Shown: positions 15,885-25,417, counted from the stretch's first letter. The stretch is 64,000 nucleotides of DNA from JBBRYB01 sp038238115 (GCA_038238115.1 JBBRYB010000002.1:1-64000), one strand, 5' to 3'. The notes: generated by a model not told the origin, from the sequence alone. Made by a program: numbers and translations.

Positions 15885-16506
15885 TCAGGGGGGTGTGGCG
15901 AAGACCAGGCTCGAGACGTTGACGGTCCCGCACTCGGTGAGTGGGATCGGCGTCCCGGGATTGAGGCCGTCCACGACCTCCCAACCGCCCGCCCCGAGGG
16001 TCAGCCCCAGCGGATGCACGGTGCGCGGATCCGGTCCCCGCGCCCGAATGCGGACGACCCGCCGTCGGCGTACTGCCTCGGCCAGCGCGGGCACGCGCTC
16101 GTCCTGCGACATCTCCGCCGGTCTCAGGCGGAACCTGGAGGCAGCGCGCTGTGCAATGCCTCAGCTCGGGTCTGGCAACGACTCGATGAGCTTGGTGGTC
16201 GCTCGGGCCGCCGAGCCTGCCAAGCCCAGCGCTGCAAGCTCCGGAGCGCCCCGCCCGAGAAGGACGCCGAGTGCCTCCGCCTCATCGGAGGACAGCCCGG
16301 AGCCGGGTCCGGTGGTTGAAGCCGAGCTCGATCCCACCGCCGCGGCCGGCTCGCACGATCATCGGCAGCCCAGCCTCCGACAGCGCCTCGACGTCGCGCA
16401 GGACCGTCCGCTGGCTCACCTCCAGCTCGGCGGCCAGCTCCACGCTGGTCATGCGCCCGCGGTTCTGCACGAGTAGGAGCATGAGCAGCAGTCGTGACGC
16501 GCGCAT
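15885..16506 (-). pseudogene. YafY-type HTH/WYL regulator, multiply frameshifted
   Basis: From ATG 16,506 the protein begins MRASRLLLMLLLVQNRGRMT and goes on SVELAAELEVSQRTVLRDVE, the HTH-11 of YafY-like regulators, up to ELGFNHRTRL. Near 16,290 one base is wrong and the rest reads in the next frame: LSSDEAEALGVLLGRGAPEL and TTKLIESLPDPS. After a second change near 16,150 it reads ERVPALAEAVRRRRVVRIRA and GWEVVDGLNPGTPIPL, the WYL sensor domain. At least two frame changes and a short C-terminus mean it is not functional. Confidence 0.75.
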
Positions 16507-16534
16507 CTCACAACCCCGCCGAGCCGACAAATGA

Positions 16535-17443
16535 TGACAGCGGCTACGGCACTCGCTGGGACACAAGCTGGCCGAGGCAGGTTGGCTGTTGCCGGACGTT
16601 GCCTACCTCGACGCCCAGGGCCTTGCCACGGTGACGATCGAGGCGGCATTGGAATGGGCTCAGCATCCGTCGACGGATCGGGCGAGCACCCTGGGGCCAC
16701 GGCGGATGACAGCCGTGCGGGGCTTCGCCCGCTACCTGTCGGGGATCGACCCGAACACCCAGGTCCCACCGCTGGGTCTGATGCCGCAGCGCAAGCAATC
16801 GCGCCAACCGTTCATCTACACCCCGGGCGATATCCAAACGGTTCGCGAGCTGGCGCGACGGTCGATCGTTTCGCCGCTGCGGGCGGCGACCTACGACACC
16901 GTGATCGGGTTGCTCGCCGTCACCGGATTGCGGATCGGTGAGGCCATCAACCTCGACTGCAGCGACGTCGACTGGGCCCAGGGTGTGCTGCTGATCCGCG
17001 AGTCAAAGTTCGGGAAGTCACGCCTGGTGCCACTCCAGGACAGCAGCATGCGGGCGTTGGCGAACTACGCCGGGCTACACGACGAGCTCTAGCCGTCGAA
17101 CCAGACGAGCTTCTTCGTGTCCCTCAAACGCAAACGGCTGCTCTACGCGGTTGTGCAGGACACCTTCCGCGAACTCGTCGACACCGCCGGCATCGGGGCC
17201 GACGCACCCTCCCCACCGAGATTGCACGACCTCAGACATAGCTTTGCGGTCCGCACACTGCTCGGCTGGTATCACGCAGGTGAGGACGTGCAAGCCAAGA
17301 TGCCGTCGCTCTCGACCTATCTGGGTCACCGCGAACCGGCCTGCACCTACTGGTACCTCTCGGCGGTCCCCGAACTGCTCGCGCTTGCCGCCGCCCGCCA
17401 GGACACAGCCTGGTTGAGGGCCAGAACCGGAGGTCGGGCATGA
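16535..17443 (+). pseudogene. RIT second-type tyrosine recombinase, truncated with amber stop
   Basis: After two TGA codons the frame reads RLRHSLGHKLAEAGWLLPDV and AYLDAQGLATVTIEAALEWA, the N-terminal arm of this family; the first residues are missing. The catalytic domain has TGLRIGEAINLD (Arg I), the Lys strand SKFGKSRLVPL, then a TAG at 17,090 in the same frame. It resumes as SFFVSLKRKRLLYAVVQDTF, HDLRHSFAVRTLL (HxxR) and LGHREPACTYWYL with the Tyr nucleophile. All catalytic residues survive; only the amber codon and lost start break it. ATGA at its end overlaps the third recombinase. Confidence 0.75.
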
Positions 17444-18428
17444 CCATGATCGCGCCGACGTTGCAGGCGTTCTTCACCGATCGGCTCACCCAACAACGTC
17501 AAGCCAGCCCCCCGGACCATCGCGGCCTACCGCGACACCCTGCGACTGCTGTTGACCTTCGTGCACTCCCGGAACGGAAAGCTACCCGCACAGCTCGTTT
17601 GGGACGACCTCGACGCAGCAACGATCTCGGCGTTCCTGAACTACCTCGAGATCGACCGGCACAACAGCACCAGGACCCGCAACGTGCGCCTGACCGCGAT
17701 CCGCTCGCTGTTCTCCTACGCCGCCCGGCGCCACCCCGAGCACGCACTGCTCATCCAGCGTGTCCTGGCGATCCCACCGAAGCGGTTCGATAAACGGATC
17801 GTGACGTTCTTGAACCCGAGCGAGGTCGACGCCCTCGTTGCCGCTCCCGACTCGAGTCGTTGGGAAGGCCGACGAGACCGAGCCCTGATACTGCTGGCCA
17901 TCCAAACCGGCCTGCGAGTCTCTGAACTCACCGGTCTGAACTGCCGCGACGTCACCCTCGGGACCGGAGCCAGCGTCCGCTGCGAAGGCAAAGGACGAAA
18001 GGAACGCGCGGTCCCGCTCACCAACCCGGTCGAGACCCTGTTACGGCTGGCTCAACGAACGAGCCGGACACCCTGACGACCCGCCGTTCCCGACCCGCAC
18101 CGGACGAAGGCTCAGCCGCGACGCCGTCGCGCTGCGGGTCAGCACCCACGCCGCGACCGCGGCCCAACACTGCCCCTCGCTGCTGGACAAAAGGATCCAC
18201 CCCCACGTCCTGCATCACAGTTGCGCGATGTCACTGCTACAGGCCGACGTCGACACCTCCGTGATCGCCCTCTGGCTCGGGCACGCCGGCGTTCGGTCCA
18301 CCGACGCCTACGTCCACGCCGACATGAACATCAAGGAGAAAGCCCTCGCCCTCACCACGCCAGCGTCAGCGAAACCAGGTCGCTACCGCCCACCGGACAA
18401 GACCCTCGCGTTCCTCGCGAGCCTGTAA
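17440..18428 (+). pseudogene. RIT third-type tyrosine recombinase, two frameshifts and lost Arg
   Basis: ATG 17,440 opens with PTLQAFFTDRLTQQRQASP; an extra C in a C6 run near 17,508 then shifts the frame, and homology resumes with TIAAYRDTLRLLLTFVHSRN. The core shows TGLRVSELTGLN and CEGKGRKERAVPL. Near 18,050 a second shift leads to HPDDPPFPTRTGRRLSRDAV and the end at TAA 18,428. In the HxxR box the family has HVLRHSCA, but this copy has HVLHHSCA, so the second catalytic arginine is replaced. LGHAGVRSTDAYVHAD with the Tyr nucleophile is kept. Confidence 0.75.
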
Positions 18429-18512
18429 CTATGCCGAGCACGCAACAGCCTCCAACCCAAACTGCCAAGGCCTCAGAGCAAGCACCTCGGCATAGTCGCG
18501 GTATCGGCATAG
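18429..18512. repeat. CTATGCCGAG inverted/direct repeats at RIT right end
   Basis: CTATGCCGAG (18,429-18,438) is mirrored exactly by CTCGGCATAG (18,486-18,495). A third part-copy, TCGGCATAG, ends at about 18,512. The first copy begins right after the recombinase stop and the last lies at the edge of the istB fragment. They may be recombinase binding or end sequences of the RIT element. Confidence 0.55.
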
Positions 18513-18803
18513 GTCGACGATGATCAGTCCGTAGCGGCGCAACCTGGCGAGCTCCTGGGGAAGCCGGCCGGCGCGGTGGGCGTCGGTCAGCCGGGTGACC
18601 CAGTCGGTCGCGGTCGCGAACAGCACCCGGTGCCCGTGCCGGGCGGCCGCGACACCCAAGGCGGTCGCCAGGTGTGTCTTCCCAGTGCCGGGCGGGCCGA
18701 GCAGGACGACATTGCGGGCCTCGGTGAGGAACCTCCCTAGGTGAACCGAACTCTCAACGCGGCCAACCCGCCAGATCAGCTCGCCCCAGGTGCTTGACAG
18801 CAC
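18513..18803 (-). pseudogene. istB: IS21 IstB-like ATPase fragment
   Basis: About 95 residues of the AAA+ helper of IS21: VVLLGPPGTGKTHLATALGV (Walker A), VLFATATDWVTRLTDAHRAG and ELARLRRYGLIIVD, where the Walker B acid is followed by foreign sequence. The family continues EVGYIPF, so the C-terminal half is cut at the RIT end. The N-terminal domain is also missing. No istA transposase is nearby. The gene is dead. Confidence 0.75.
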
Positions 18804-18978
18804 ACCGTGAGCATGTCCGCAGACCGCAGCAAAATGCGGTCGCCCACGTGAGGCTGGGGTTTCCTCGCGTCCTTAAAGGGCACAGAGGTCGACGCGGCGA
18901 CAGCAAGAATGGCTACACTCGGCCTCTGAGTACGGAGAGAGAGAATTTTACGTTTCCGCAGTTCAGAGCTCGTTTTTG

Positions 18979-19051
<73 letters not shown>

Positions 19052-19102
19052 GCGAAGCGCAGGAAGCATATCAGCGGATGCAGACATGCCTAACATCGAG
19101 GC

Positions 19103-19486
19103 GTGAGCCAAGACCAGCAGATCCTCGATCGGGTACGCGCCGCCTGCGCCCCCCTCCCGGAGGTCGAGGAGCGGCTGAGCCACGGGTCCCCATCGTTCTT
19201 CGTGCGAGGCAAGAAGTCGTTCCTCTCGGTCATGCCGGAGGGCCACCACGACAACGGATTCCCGCACCTGTGGGCGGCCGCCGGTGCGGGTGTGCAAGAG
19301 GCCCTGATCGCCGCCGAACCGGAGCGGTTCTTCCGGCCGCCGTACGTCGGTCACCGTGGCTGGGTGGGCGTCCGACTGGACCTGTCGATCGACGCCGACG
19401 AACTGGCTGAGCTGTGCGAGGACGCCTACCGGGCCGTCGCGCCGAGGACGCTCGTGCGCCGGCTGGACGCGGAGACGCCTGCCTGA
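19103..19486 (+). CDS. MmcQ/YjbR family protein
   Basis: 127 residues from GTG 19,103. YjbR/CyaY-like fold features: LPEVEERLSHGSPSFFVRGK, then KSFLSVMPEGHHDNGFPHLW and the C-terminal PPYVGHRGWVGVRLDLSIDA DELAEL region, the typical length for the family. Members are small double-wing proteins sometimes described as DNA-binding; the cellular role is unknown. It stands alone between tRNA-Lys and a membrane glycosyltransferase and ends just before a strong hairpin. Confidence 0.8.
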   Translation: MSQDQQILDRVRAACAPLPEVEERLSHGSPSFFVRGKKSFLSVMPEGHHDNGFPHLWAAAGAGVQEALIAAEPERFFRPPYVGHRGWVGVRLDLSIDADELAELCEDAYRAVAPRTLVRRLDAETPA

Positions 19487-19522
19487 GAGCGCGCTGAGAC
19501 CCAGTCGCGTCTCAGCTCGCTC
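19487..19522 (+). terminator. Hairpin terminator after YjbR-like gene
   Basis: GAGCGCGCTGAGAC (19,487-19,500) and GTCTCAGCTCGCTC (19,509-19,522) pair over 14 bp with one mismatch and an 8-base loop, beginning right after the TGA. No T-run follows, which is usual for actinobacterial terminators. Confidence 0.6.
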
Positions 19523-19563
19523 GTCACCGGTTCAGCGGCCGCATCCCGCTTTACGCTTTGCCC

Positions 19564-21063
19564 ATGAGGCACACGGGGGCGAAGTTGTGGATGTGGATGG
19601 AGATGCGGCCCGTGCGCAGCCTCGGTCTGTTCTTCGTCGTGGCCGCGACGCTCCGCATCCCGTTTGCCGGGCTGCCGCTCCAGTCCGACGAGGGCGGCTT
19701 CTTGATGGTGGCGGAGCAGTGGCACGGACGTGGTAGCGCTCTGTACACAGACCAGTGGGTGGACCGACCGCCGCTGCTCCTTCTCGTCTTCAAGCTGGCC
19801 GCCTGGCTCGGGGGAACTCCGGTCGCCCTGCGGCTGCTCGCCTTGGCGTTCGGCTTCGCTTTCATCGCGGCGGCGTGGTGGGCCGGTCGGACCATCAACG
19901 GCACCAGGGGCGCCCTGGCCGGCGCACTGGTCGCCACGTTGGTGTCGTCGGCATACAGCCTGGACGGGTTCGCGCTCACCGGGGAGTGTGTCGCTGGCGC
20001 CTTCGTCATGATCAGCTGCGCCTTGGCCCTCCAGGCGAAGTACGGCGCGATGCCACCCCGGCGGAGCGTCGTCTTCGCGGTTCTCGCCGGTGTGGTGGCG
20101 ACGATGGCGTTCTTGTGCAAGCAGAACTTCATCGATGGCGGCATCTTCGCGGCCGTGCTGCTGAGCACCAAGCCGGTCAAGAACTGGCGGCTGCTGCTTG
20201 CCGGCGCCGCCGGGGCCGCGGTACCGCTGGTGATCACGGCGTCCTGGGCTCTCAGCGGGCAGGGTCCAGGCCTCTCACGGCTGGTCGTGGCGATCTTCCG
20301 CTTCCGCCAGCGTTCGTTCACCGTCATCGAGGATGCGAGCATGACCGCGCCGCTCGAGCGGCTGCGCTGGCTCGGCATCCTGTTCGTCGCCACCGGCCTC
20401 ATCTTCGTGGCGTGGCAGCTGTTCGTGGCAGTCCGGCGGGTGGACGGCCGCTTCAGCGTGCGGATCGCGGTCGTGGTGGCGTTCCTGTACGCCGCCTTCA
20501 GCATCCTGGTGGGAGCGAGCTGGTGGTCTCACTACCTGCTGCAGCTGAGTCCCGCCTTCGCCATGAGCGCGGCGCTGTCGACCAAACGGCCAGTACGGCG
20601 TCTGCGTACCCACTGGCCGGTGAGCGTGGTGGCCGTCTGCACAGTGACGGCCGCGCTGTTCGGCGCCGGCAGCCTCGCTTCGGGAGCGGTGCCTGGCGCA
20701 CCGGGGCAGCAGATAGCCGACTACCTACGCTCCGCCTCCAAGCCCGGAGACGACATCGTCATTGCATACGGGTCGCCCAACATCATTGAGGCTTCCGGCC
20801 TGAGCACCCCCTACCGTTACTCCTGGAGCCTGCCCGTCCGCACCCGGGACCCGCATCTTCGACATCTGGTGTCCCTGCTCAGAGGTCCTCTGGCATCGAC
20901 GTGGCTGCTCGAGATCGGTGACTTCAACTGGTGGGGGCTCGACACGCCACAGTTCGCCAGGGTGCGGGCCCAGCGCTACCGCGTGGTCAGCACGGTCTGT
21001 GGGCACGACCTCTATCTGCTCGACGGCCAGCACAGGGAGCTTCCGTCGACGCCGGCATGCTAG
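19564..21063 (+). CDS. Multi-pass membrane glycosyltransferase (GT39/ArnT-like)
   Basis: 499 residues with about ten hydrophobic segments. Early loop LPLQSDEGGFLMVAEQWHGR carries an acidic DE pair typical of GT-C enzymes (PMT, ArnT, ArnT-like), followed by YTDQWVDRPPLLLLVFKLAA with the DRPP box. These enzymes transfer sugars from polyprenyl-phosphate donors at the outer face of the membrane. ATG 19,564 is preferred over TTG 19,558. It has no partner genes, so the acceptor is unknown. A soluble C-terminal tail with ADYLRSASKPGDDIVIAYGS is typical of this class. Confidence 0.72.
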   Translation: MRHTGAKLWMWMEMRPVRSLGLFFVVAATLRIPFAGLPLQSDEGGFLMVAEQWHGRGSALYTDQWVDRPPLLLLVFKLAAWLGGTPVALRLLALAFGFAFIAAAWWAGRTINGTRGALAGALVATLVSSAYSLDGFALTGECVAGAFVMISCALALQAKYGAMPPRRSVVFAVLAGVVATMAFLCKQNFIDGGIFAAVLLSTKPVKNWRLLLAGAAGAAVPLVITASWALSGQGPGLSRLVVAIFRFRQRSFTVIEDASMTAPLERLRWLGILFVATGLIFVAWQLFVAVRRVDGRFSVRIAVVVAFLYAAFSILVGASWWSHYLLQLSPAFAMSAALSTKRPVRRLRTHWPVSVVAVCTVTAALFGAGSLASGAVPGAPGQQIADYLRSASKPGDDIVIAYGSPNIIEASGLSTPYRYSWSLPVRTRDPHLRHLVSLLRGPLASTWLLEIGDFNWWGLDTPQFARVRAQRYRVVSTVCGHDLYLLDGQHRELPSTPAC

Positions 21064-21156
21064 GAGCTGAAACGCTAGGCTGTGGCAGCGGGAAGATTGA
21101 CGGTTCAACTAGAGTTGGTTCAGGTGGAGTACAACCTGGACCCGAGGAGAGTGCAC

Positions 21157-22158
21157 ATGCCTGCTGTCACCGTCGAGGACCTCACCGTCCTTCCGCGCAT
21201 CCCAGCGCGGCTGCCCGGGGCGACGCCACGTGCGGTGCTCAGTGTGACCACCGGTCCCCGGGGCCACGAAGGCGAAGGCTTCCCCGTGCGCCGCGCTTTC
21301 GCCGGCGTCGACCTCGCAGTCCTCGACCCGTTCATCCATATGGACCAGATGGGAGAGGTCGAGTACGCACCCGGTGAGCCCAAGGGCACGCCATGGCACC
21401 CGCACCGCGGCTTCGAGACAGTGACCTACCTGCTCGACGGCACGTTCGAGCACCAGGACAACCATGGCGGCGGAGGCACGATCAGCAACGGAGACACCCA
21501 GTGGATGACCGCGGGTGGCGGAATCCTCCACATCGAGAGGCCGCCGGAGTGGCTCGTGAAGTCGGGCGGGCTGTTCCACGGCGTCCAGCTCTGGGTCAAC
21601 CTGCCCCGAGCCCAGAAGTGGGCCGAACCCCGATACCAGGACCTGCGCGGAGGAGATGTCGGCCTCGTGACCACGGCGGACACCGGCGCCCTCGTCAGGG
21701 TGATCTCCGGTGAGGTGGCTGGCGTGGCCGGCCCCGGTTCGACGTACACGCCGATGACCATGGTTCACGCGACGGTGGCCGCGACTGCGGAGCTCAGGCT
21801 GCCCTGGCGGCGCGACTTCAACGCGCTGGTCTACACACTTGCCGGCAACGGGACGATCGGAGCCGATGATCGCCGGCTCCACACCGGGCAGCTCGCCGTG
21901 CTCGGCGCCGGGGACGAGATCACCCTCTCGGCTTCGGCACACCACGACAGTCGCACGCCGACGCTCGAGGTCCTCGCCCTGGGCGGCCTTCCGCTCCGTG
22001 AGCCGGTCGCCTGGGGTGGGCCGTTCGTGATGAACACCCGCGCGGAGGTGGTCGCGGCCTTCGAGGACTTCCAGGCTGGGCGCCTCGGCAACGTCCCTTC
22101 GGCCCACGGTCCTTCTGCGCACGGTCTCGGTACGACGATCCGGGCGACCTCGAACTGA
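21157..22158 (+). CDS. Pirin-family bicupin protein
   Basis: 333 residues. The pirin signature is clear: DPFIHMDQMGEVEYAPGEPK, then GTPWHPHRGFETVTYLLDGT and FEHQDNHGGGG with the metal-binding His, His, His, Glu set, followed by WMTAGGGILHIERPPEWLV. The second cupin follows from about residue 190. Pirins bind Fe and some act as quercetinases or redox-sensing cofactors. ATG 21,157 has GAGGAGA six bases upstream, which decides this start over the longer open frame. It is monocistronic as far as can be seen. Confidence 0.87.
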   Translation: MPAVTVEDLTVLPRIPARLPGATPRAVLSVTTGPRGHEGEGFPVRRAFAGVDLAVLDPFIHMDQMGEVEYAPGEPKGTPWHPHRGFETVTYLLDGTFEHQDNHGGGGTISNGDTQWMTAGGGILHIERPPEWLVKSGGLFHGVQLWVNLPRAQKWAEPRYQDLRGGDVGLVTTADTGALVRVISGEVAGVAGPGSTYTPMTMVHATVAATAELRLPWRRDFNALVYTLAGNGTIGADDRRLHTGQLAVLGAGDEITLSASAHHDSRTPTLEVLALGGLPLREPVAWGGPFVMNTRAEVVAAFEDFQAGRLGNVPSAHGPSAHGLGTTIRATSN

Positions 22159-22279
22159 CCCTCCCCTCGCAGAGCCAGTACCCCGTCCACCAACGCCGCT
22201 CAACAGGGCGAACGCTGCTGGACGGGCACTAGCATGAAGTCATCCCACTGCGGGCGTCCCGGCGAGCGGGAGGTAAACG

Positions 22280-23857
22280 ATGGCAGCCGCGAAGCGGGGT
22301 CGTCCCTACCAGGTGCCCGAGGACAACACGCCGCTTGCCGCTGCGACGGTCGACGTCGATGCGCGAGTCGGGTGGCTGCTGCTCATGTCCCGGCTCCACC
22401 ACCTCGACCCTGAGATGGCCCTGGGTGACTCCTTCATCGTGGCGTTGCGCAGAGTCGGCTTTCAGGCGGACCGAAGTGCCGTCAGCAGATGGGAGTCGGG
22501 CAAGGTCACGCCGCGGTACTCGGTCCTGGTCGCCTACGAGCGAGCCCTCGGCCTGCCGCCGGGTCAGCTGACGAGCGTGGTCAACGCCCAGCGGCGCGCC
22601 TTCGGCGGGAGCGGGCTGTCCGCCTGCATGCCTGTCCTTGACGCCGGTTCCGACGGGTTCCACGAGCGGCTCGATAGCCTTTTCGACGCGATTCTGGACG
22701 GCCCCGGCCCCGGCACCGGCACGGAGTGGACTGCGCTGGCTCATCACATCGCCGCCGCGGGCACGATGTATGTGCAGGGAGCCGTCTGGCGCCAGCTGTC
22801 CGAAGAGCTGGTCAACCAGACGTCGCGCAGTGTCGGTGTCGCGTACTTGCAGCGGCAGGAAGCCGTCCGCTTGCTGCTCGAGCATCGGGTGGCGCACCAC
22901 TATCTGCTGACGGCGACCGGCGACTATCTCGACGACCCGGCCGTACAGGTCATCAACGACCCCATGTGGGTGCTCGAGCTGAGCGCCGCGCCGGAGTCAG
23001 CTCAGGTCGTGCTCGACAAGTTCGTCACGACGAGGTCGGTGGAGGTGCTCGGCGCAGCCGCGGCAGCGGTGGCGAACAAGGTGGCTGGCGGGTGCTACAC
23101 CGCTGAGCAGATCAACAGCATCGAGCGAGCACTGTCTCGCTGGCTCCGGCGGCCCACCACCACGTTGCCGATGTTCGTGGAGCTCATCACCGCCTTGCCT
23201 CAGCACGCCCGCACCCGGCTGCTGCTCGCGTCCAGAGGTCTCGACGGCCACGACCAGATAGCCCAGTCCGCCGCCCACGGCGAGCGCTTCAGCCCCGACA
23301 TCTCACGCCGGGTCGCACAGCGGATCGCGGATGAAGTCCGCTCGAGGCTGCCCCTGGGCAACCTGTACGACGACGACAAGATGACGCCCCGGCTGATCCG
23401 GGAGGCGCTTTTCTCTGCACGCGGCGAACGCATCCACCACGCGTCCCTGGCGCTGGTCGGGAGCCCCTTCCGCACCCACCTCGCCGACGTGCTGTCGCGC
23501 GAGATCGAGACCTACGGGCTCGGCGACCCCATCGCGACTTCACTGACACACCTGCTGCGCTATCTGGCCGACTCGCGCCAGGAGGAGCGACTTCTCGGAT
23601 GGCTGCCCAAGACGCCGCCAGCGACCGCGCGCAACATAGCGCTGACCCTCGGGCATCTGCGCAGCGACCGCCCGCTGAGCCAACTGTTGCCGCTGATCCG
23701 TGGCGACCGCTCACCACTCGACCGCGCTCTGATCTACGGCTTGGGTATGCGGCTCGACCCTGCCCTTCGGCAGCTGGCAGGGGACCGGAGTCGGCCGGAG
23801 TACGTGCGTGACGGGGCGCGGTGGTGGATGCGCCAAGGCGGCGCGATCCGCCTCTGA
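22280..23857 (+). CDS. Large XRE-type helix-turn-helix regulator
   Basis: 525 residues. The only recognisable domain is an N-terminal HTH at about residues 45-95: FIVALRRVGFQADRSAVSRW and ESGKVTPRYSVLVAYERALG LPPGQLTSVV. The remaining 420 residues are helical, rich in Ala, Leu and Arg, and look like repeat-type alpha-solenoid or TPR-like packing without a catalytic motif. It starts at ATG 22,280 after GGGAGGTAAACG (good ribosome site). Such long HTH proteins in actinobacteria often act as unlinked or developmental regulators. Target and signal are unknown. Confidence 0.6.
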   Translation: MAAAKRGRPYQVPEDNTPLAAATVDVDARVGWLLLMSRLHHLDPEMALGDSFIVALRRVGFQADRSAVSRWESGKVTPRYSVLVAYERALGLPPGQLTSVVNAQRRAFGGSGLSACMPVLDAGSDGFHERLDSLFDAILDGPGPGTGTEWTALAHHIAAAGTMYVQGAVWRQLSEELVNQTSRSVGVAYLQRQEAVRLLLEHRVAHHYLLTATGDYLDDPAVQVINDPMWVLELSAAPESAQVVLDKFVTTRSVEVLGAAAAAVANKVAGGCYTAEQINSIERALSRWLRRPTTTLPMFVELITALPQHARTRLLLASRGLDGHDQIAQSAAHGERFSPDISRRVAQRIADEVRSRLPLGNLYDDDKMTPRLIREALFSARGERIHHASLALVGSPFRTHLADVLSREIETYGLGDPIATSLTHLLRYLADSRQEERLLGWLPKTPPATARNIALTLGHLRSDRPLSQLLPLIRGDRSPLDRALIYGLGMRLDPALRQLAGDRSRPEYVRDGARWWMRQGGAIRL

Positions 23858-23893
23858 CGGCTTCGGCGCATAGGCCGGAGCCACCGAGGCCAT

Positions 23894-25252
23894 CTAGCCC
23901 TGGTGATGCGCCTCGATGCGGAGCTGAGACTCGTCGCCGTCACCGACGCAATCGCTCACGCGCAACCGAATCTGCCTGCACACCTGGTCTGCCATCCACA
24001 ACCCCTGCAGGCGCAGGTCCGACGGGAAAGCCTGCGGGATCACGGCTGACAGCCCGCCGCCGGCAACGACGTCACAGACCAGGCCGTGGCCGGTGTGCCA
24101 GACCTTCACCTGGACGGTGGGGCGGTCCGGGGTCGTCGCGTGACCTGTTGCCACGGCTTCATGGGCGACGACGAGGAACTCGTCGACGAGGCCGCCGGGC
24201 AGGCCGGCCACCTTCGCATGGCCGCGCAGCCAGCTTCGCGTCTGCGCGGTGTTCGCCCAGCTCACCCGAGCGTGGTCGAAGACGAGGTCGAGATCGACGG
24301 TCGAGGCATCCTCCGACGCGTGGAGATTGCGCGTACCCCCGACGCGCGGGCCCGGCAAATGCCCGTCCTCGAGCACGGCCAGCGCAGGCGCTGACGGAGG
24401 TGCGTGTTGTCGGCCGGCGTCCCAGACCGGTGCCTGGCAAACATGCCGAGCCGTTTCCGCGTCGAGCAGTCGGACCAGGCGACGAACCAGGACGCGGGGC
24501 CGCTCCCAGCGCACCGCTGCCAGCCCCGGCCTCGGTGCCGATGCCTCGAGGAGCGCCTCGACCGCCAACGGGTCGATGAACCGCAAGGACGCCAGATCGA
24601 GCTTGACCTCGGCGCCGCTCATCCGGGCGACCGCCAACACGTTGAGCAGCGCCTGGTGGTTCGAAGGGTCGACCTCGCCAGCCAGTCGCAGGCCCCCAGG
24701 CATGGGGCGGGTGATCCGCAACAGTCCGTCGTCATGCACCGCGTCCATCTGGACGTCGACATCGTGGTTGTCGATGACCTCAGCGAGACCGATCGGTGAG
24801 AAAGGTGCGCGCAGGTAGGGACAGAACACCGTTACGGCACGCTCGTGCACGAGCCGGTCGATCGTCTCCTCGTGCGGTCCTACTGCCGAACCGCTCAACA
24901 CCCCGCTGATCCGGGCCGCGGAGTAGCCGGCCCGCATCGCCTGATCGACCCCATGTCTCAGATAGTGTTTGGCGCCCTCATGCGACATCGTCAAGAAGTT
25001 CTCGGACTCCTCAACCTGTACCAGCACGAGCTGCCCTCGTTGCTGCGCAGGGACGGCATCTGTGCCGTCTTCATACAACCGGTCGAAGAGCAGCCGCTCT
25101 CCGGGAGGCGTCATCCCGTGCAGGCTGACGTGCTCGTCGCGATGGAGTCCGTCAGCAACGAACCCGGCGAGAGCCTCCCACCGTTGCTCCTCGCTCACGA
25201 GGAACGCGCAGGCGTGTACCCCCGTCTGGACGAGCACCGAGTTCAACGTCAT
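23894..25252 (-). CDS. MEDS sensor - STAS - histidine-kinase-like ATPase protein
   Basis: 452 residues in three parts. The N-terminal MEDS (DcmR-like) domain covers about residues 1-180: HACAFLVSEEQRWEALAGFV, FDRLYEDGTDAVPAQQRGQL, GYSAARISGVLSG. A STAS-like segment follows at 200-290: LRLAGEVDPSNHQALLNVLA, VKLDLASLRFIDPLAVEAL. The C-terminal HATPase_c of the anti-sigma kinase type has VDEFLVVAHEAVATGHATTP, LVCDVVAGGG and LRLQGLWMADQVCRQIRLRV. ATG 25,252 was chosen because the MEDS motif begins just after it. It fits a partner-switching regulator of a stress sigma factor, but no sigma gene is adjacent. Confidence 0.78.
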   Translation of the reverse strand: MTLNSVLVQTGVHACAFLVSEEQRWEALAGFVADGLHRDEHVSLHGMTPPGERLLFDRLYEDGTDAVPAQQRGQLVLVQVEESENFLTMSHEGAKHYLRHGVDQAMRAGYSAARISGVLSGSAVGPHEETIDRLVHERAVTVFCPYLRAPFSPIGLAEVIDNHDVDVQMDAVHDDGLLRITRPMPGGLRLAGEVDPSNHQALLNVLAVARMSGAEVKLDLASLRFIDPLAVEALLEASAPRPGLAAVRWERPRVLVRRLVRLLDAETARHVCQAPVWDAGRQHAPPSAPALAVLEDGHLPGPRVGGTRNLHASEDASTVDLDLVFDHARVSWANTAQTRSWLRGHAKVAGLPGGLVDEFLVVAHEAVATGHATTPDRPTVQVKVWHTGHGLVCDVVAGGGLSAVIPQAFPSDLRLQGLWMADQVCRQIRLRVSDCVGDGDESQLRIEAHHQG

Positions 25253-25417
25253 GACTATCACTATGGCCGAGTCGTAAGGGTTTGGAGCGACTGTTCGCAC
25301 CACACGGTACGCCGAATCGGCCGAACCGGCCCGTCGGCGTGCACAGGTCTCCGGCATGAGTCCTGACGCACAGACAACTCCCGACCTGGTCTTCTGGCCA
25401 GTTCAGAAGGTCCCGGA

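Larger units (their letters stand above)
16535..18512 (+). mobile_element. Recombinase-in-trio (RIT) element remnant
   Basis: Two adjacent, overlapping tyrosine recombinase genes of the kinds that form the second and third members of RIT elements are present, with the first member missing and the second cut at its start. Downstream lie three copies or part-copies of a CTATGCCGAG-type repeat, and right after them an istB fragment begins mid-gene. That is consistent with insertion into an IS21 copy. All recombinase frames carry stops or frameshifts, so the element is immobile. Confidence 0.6.
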
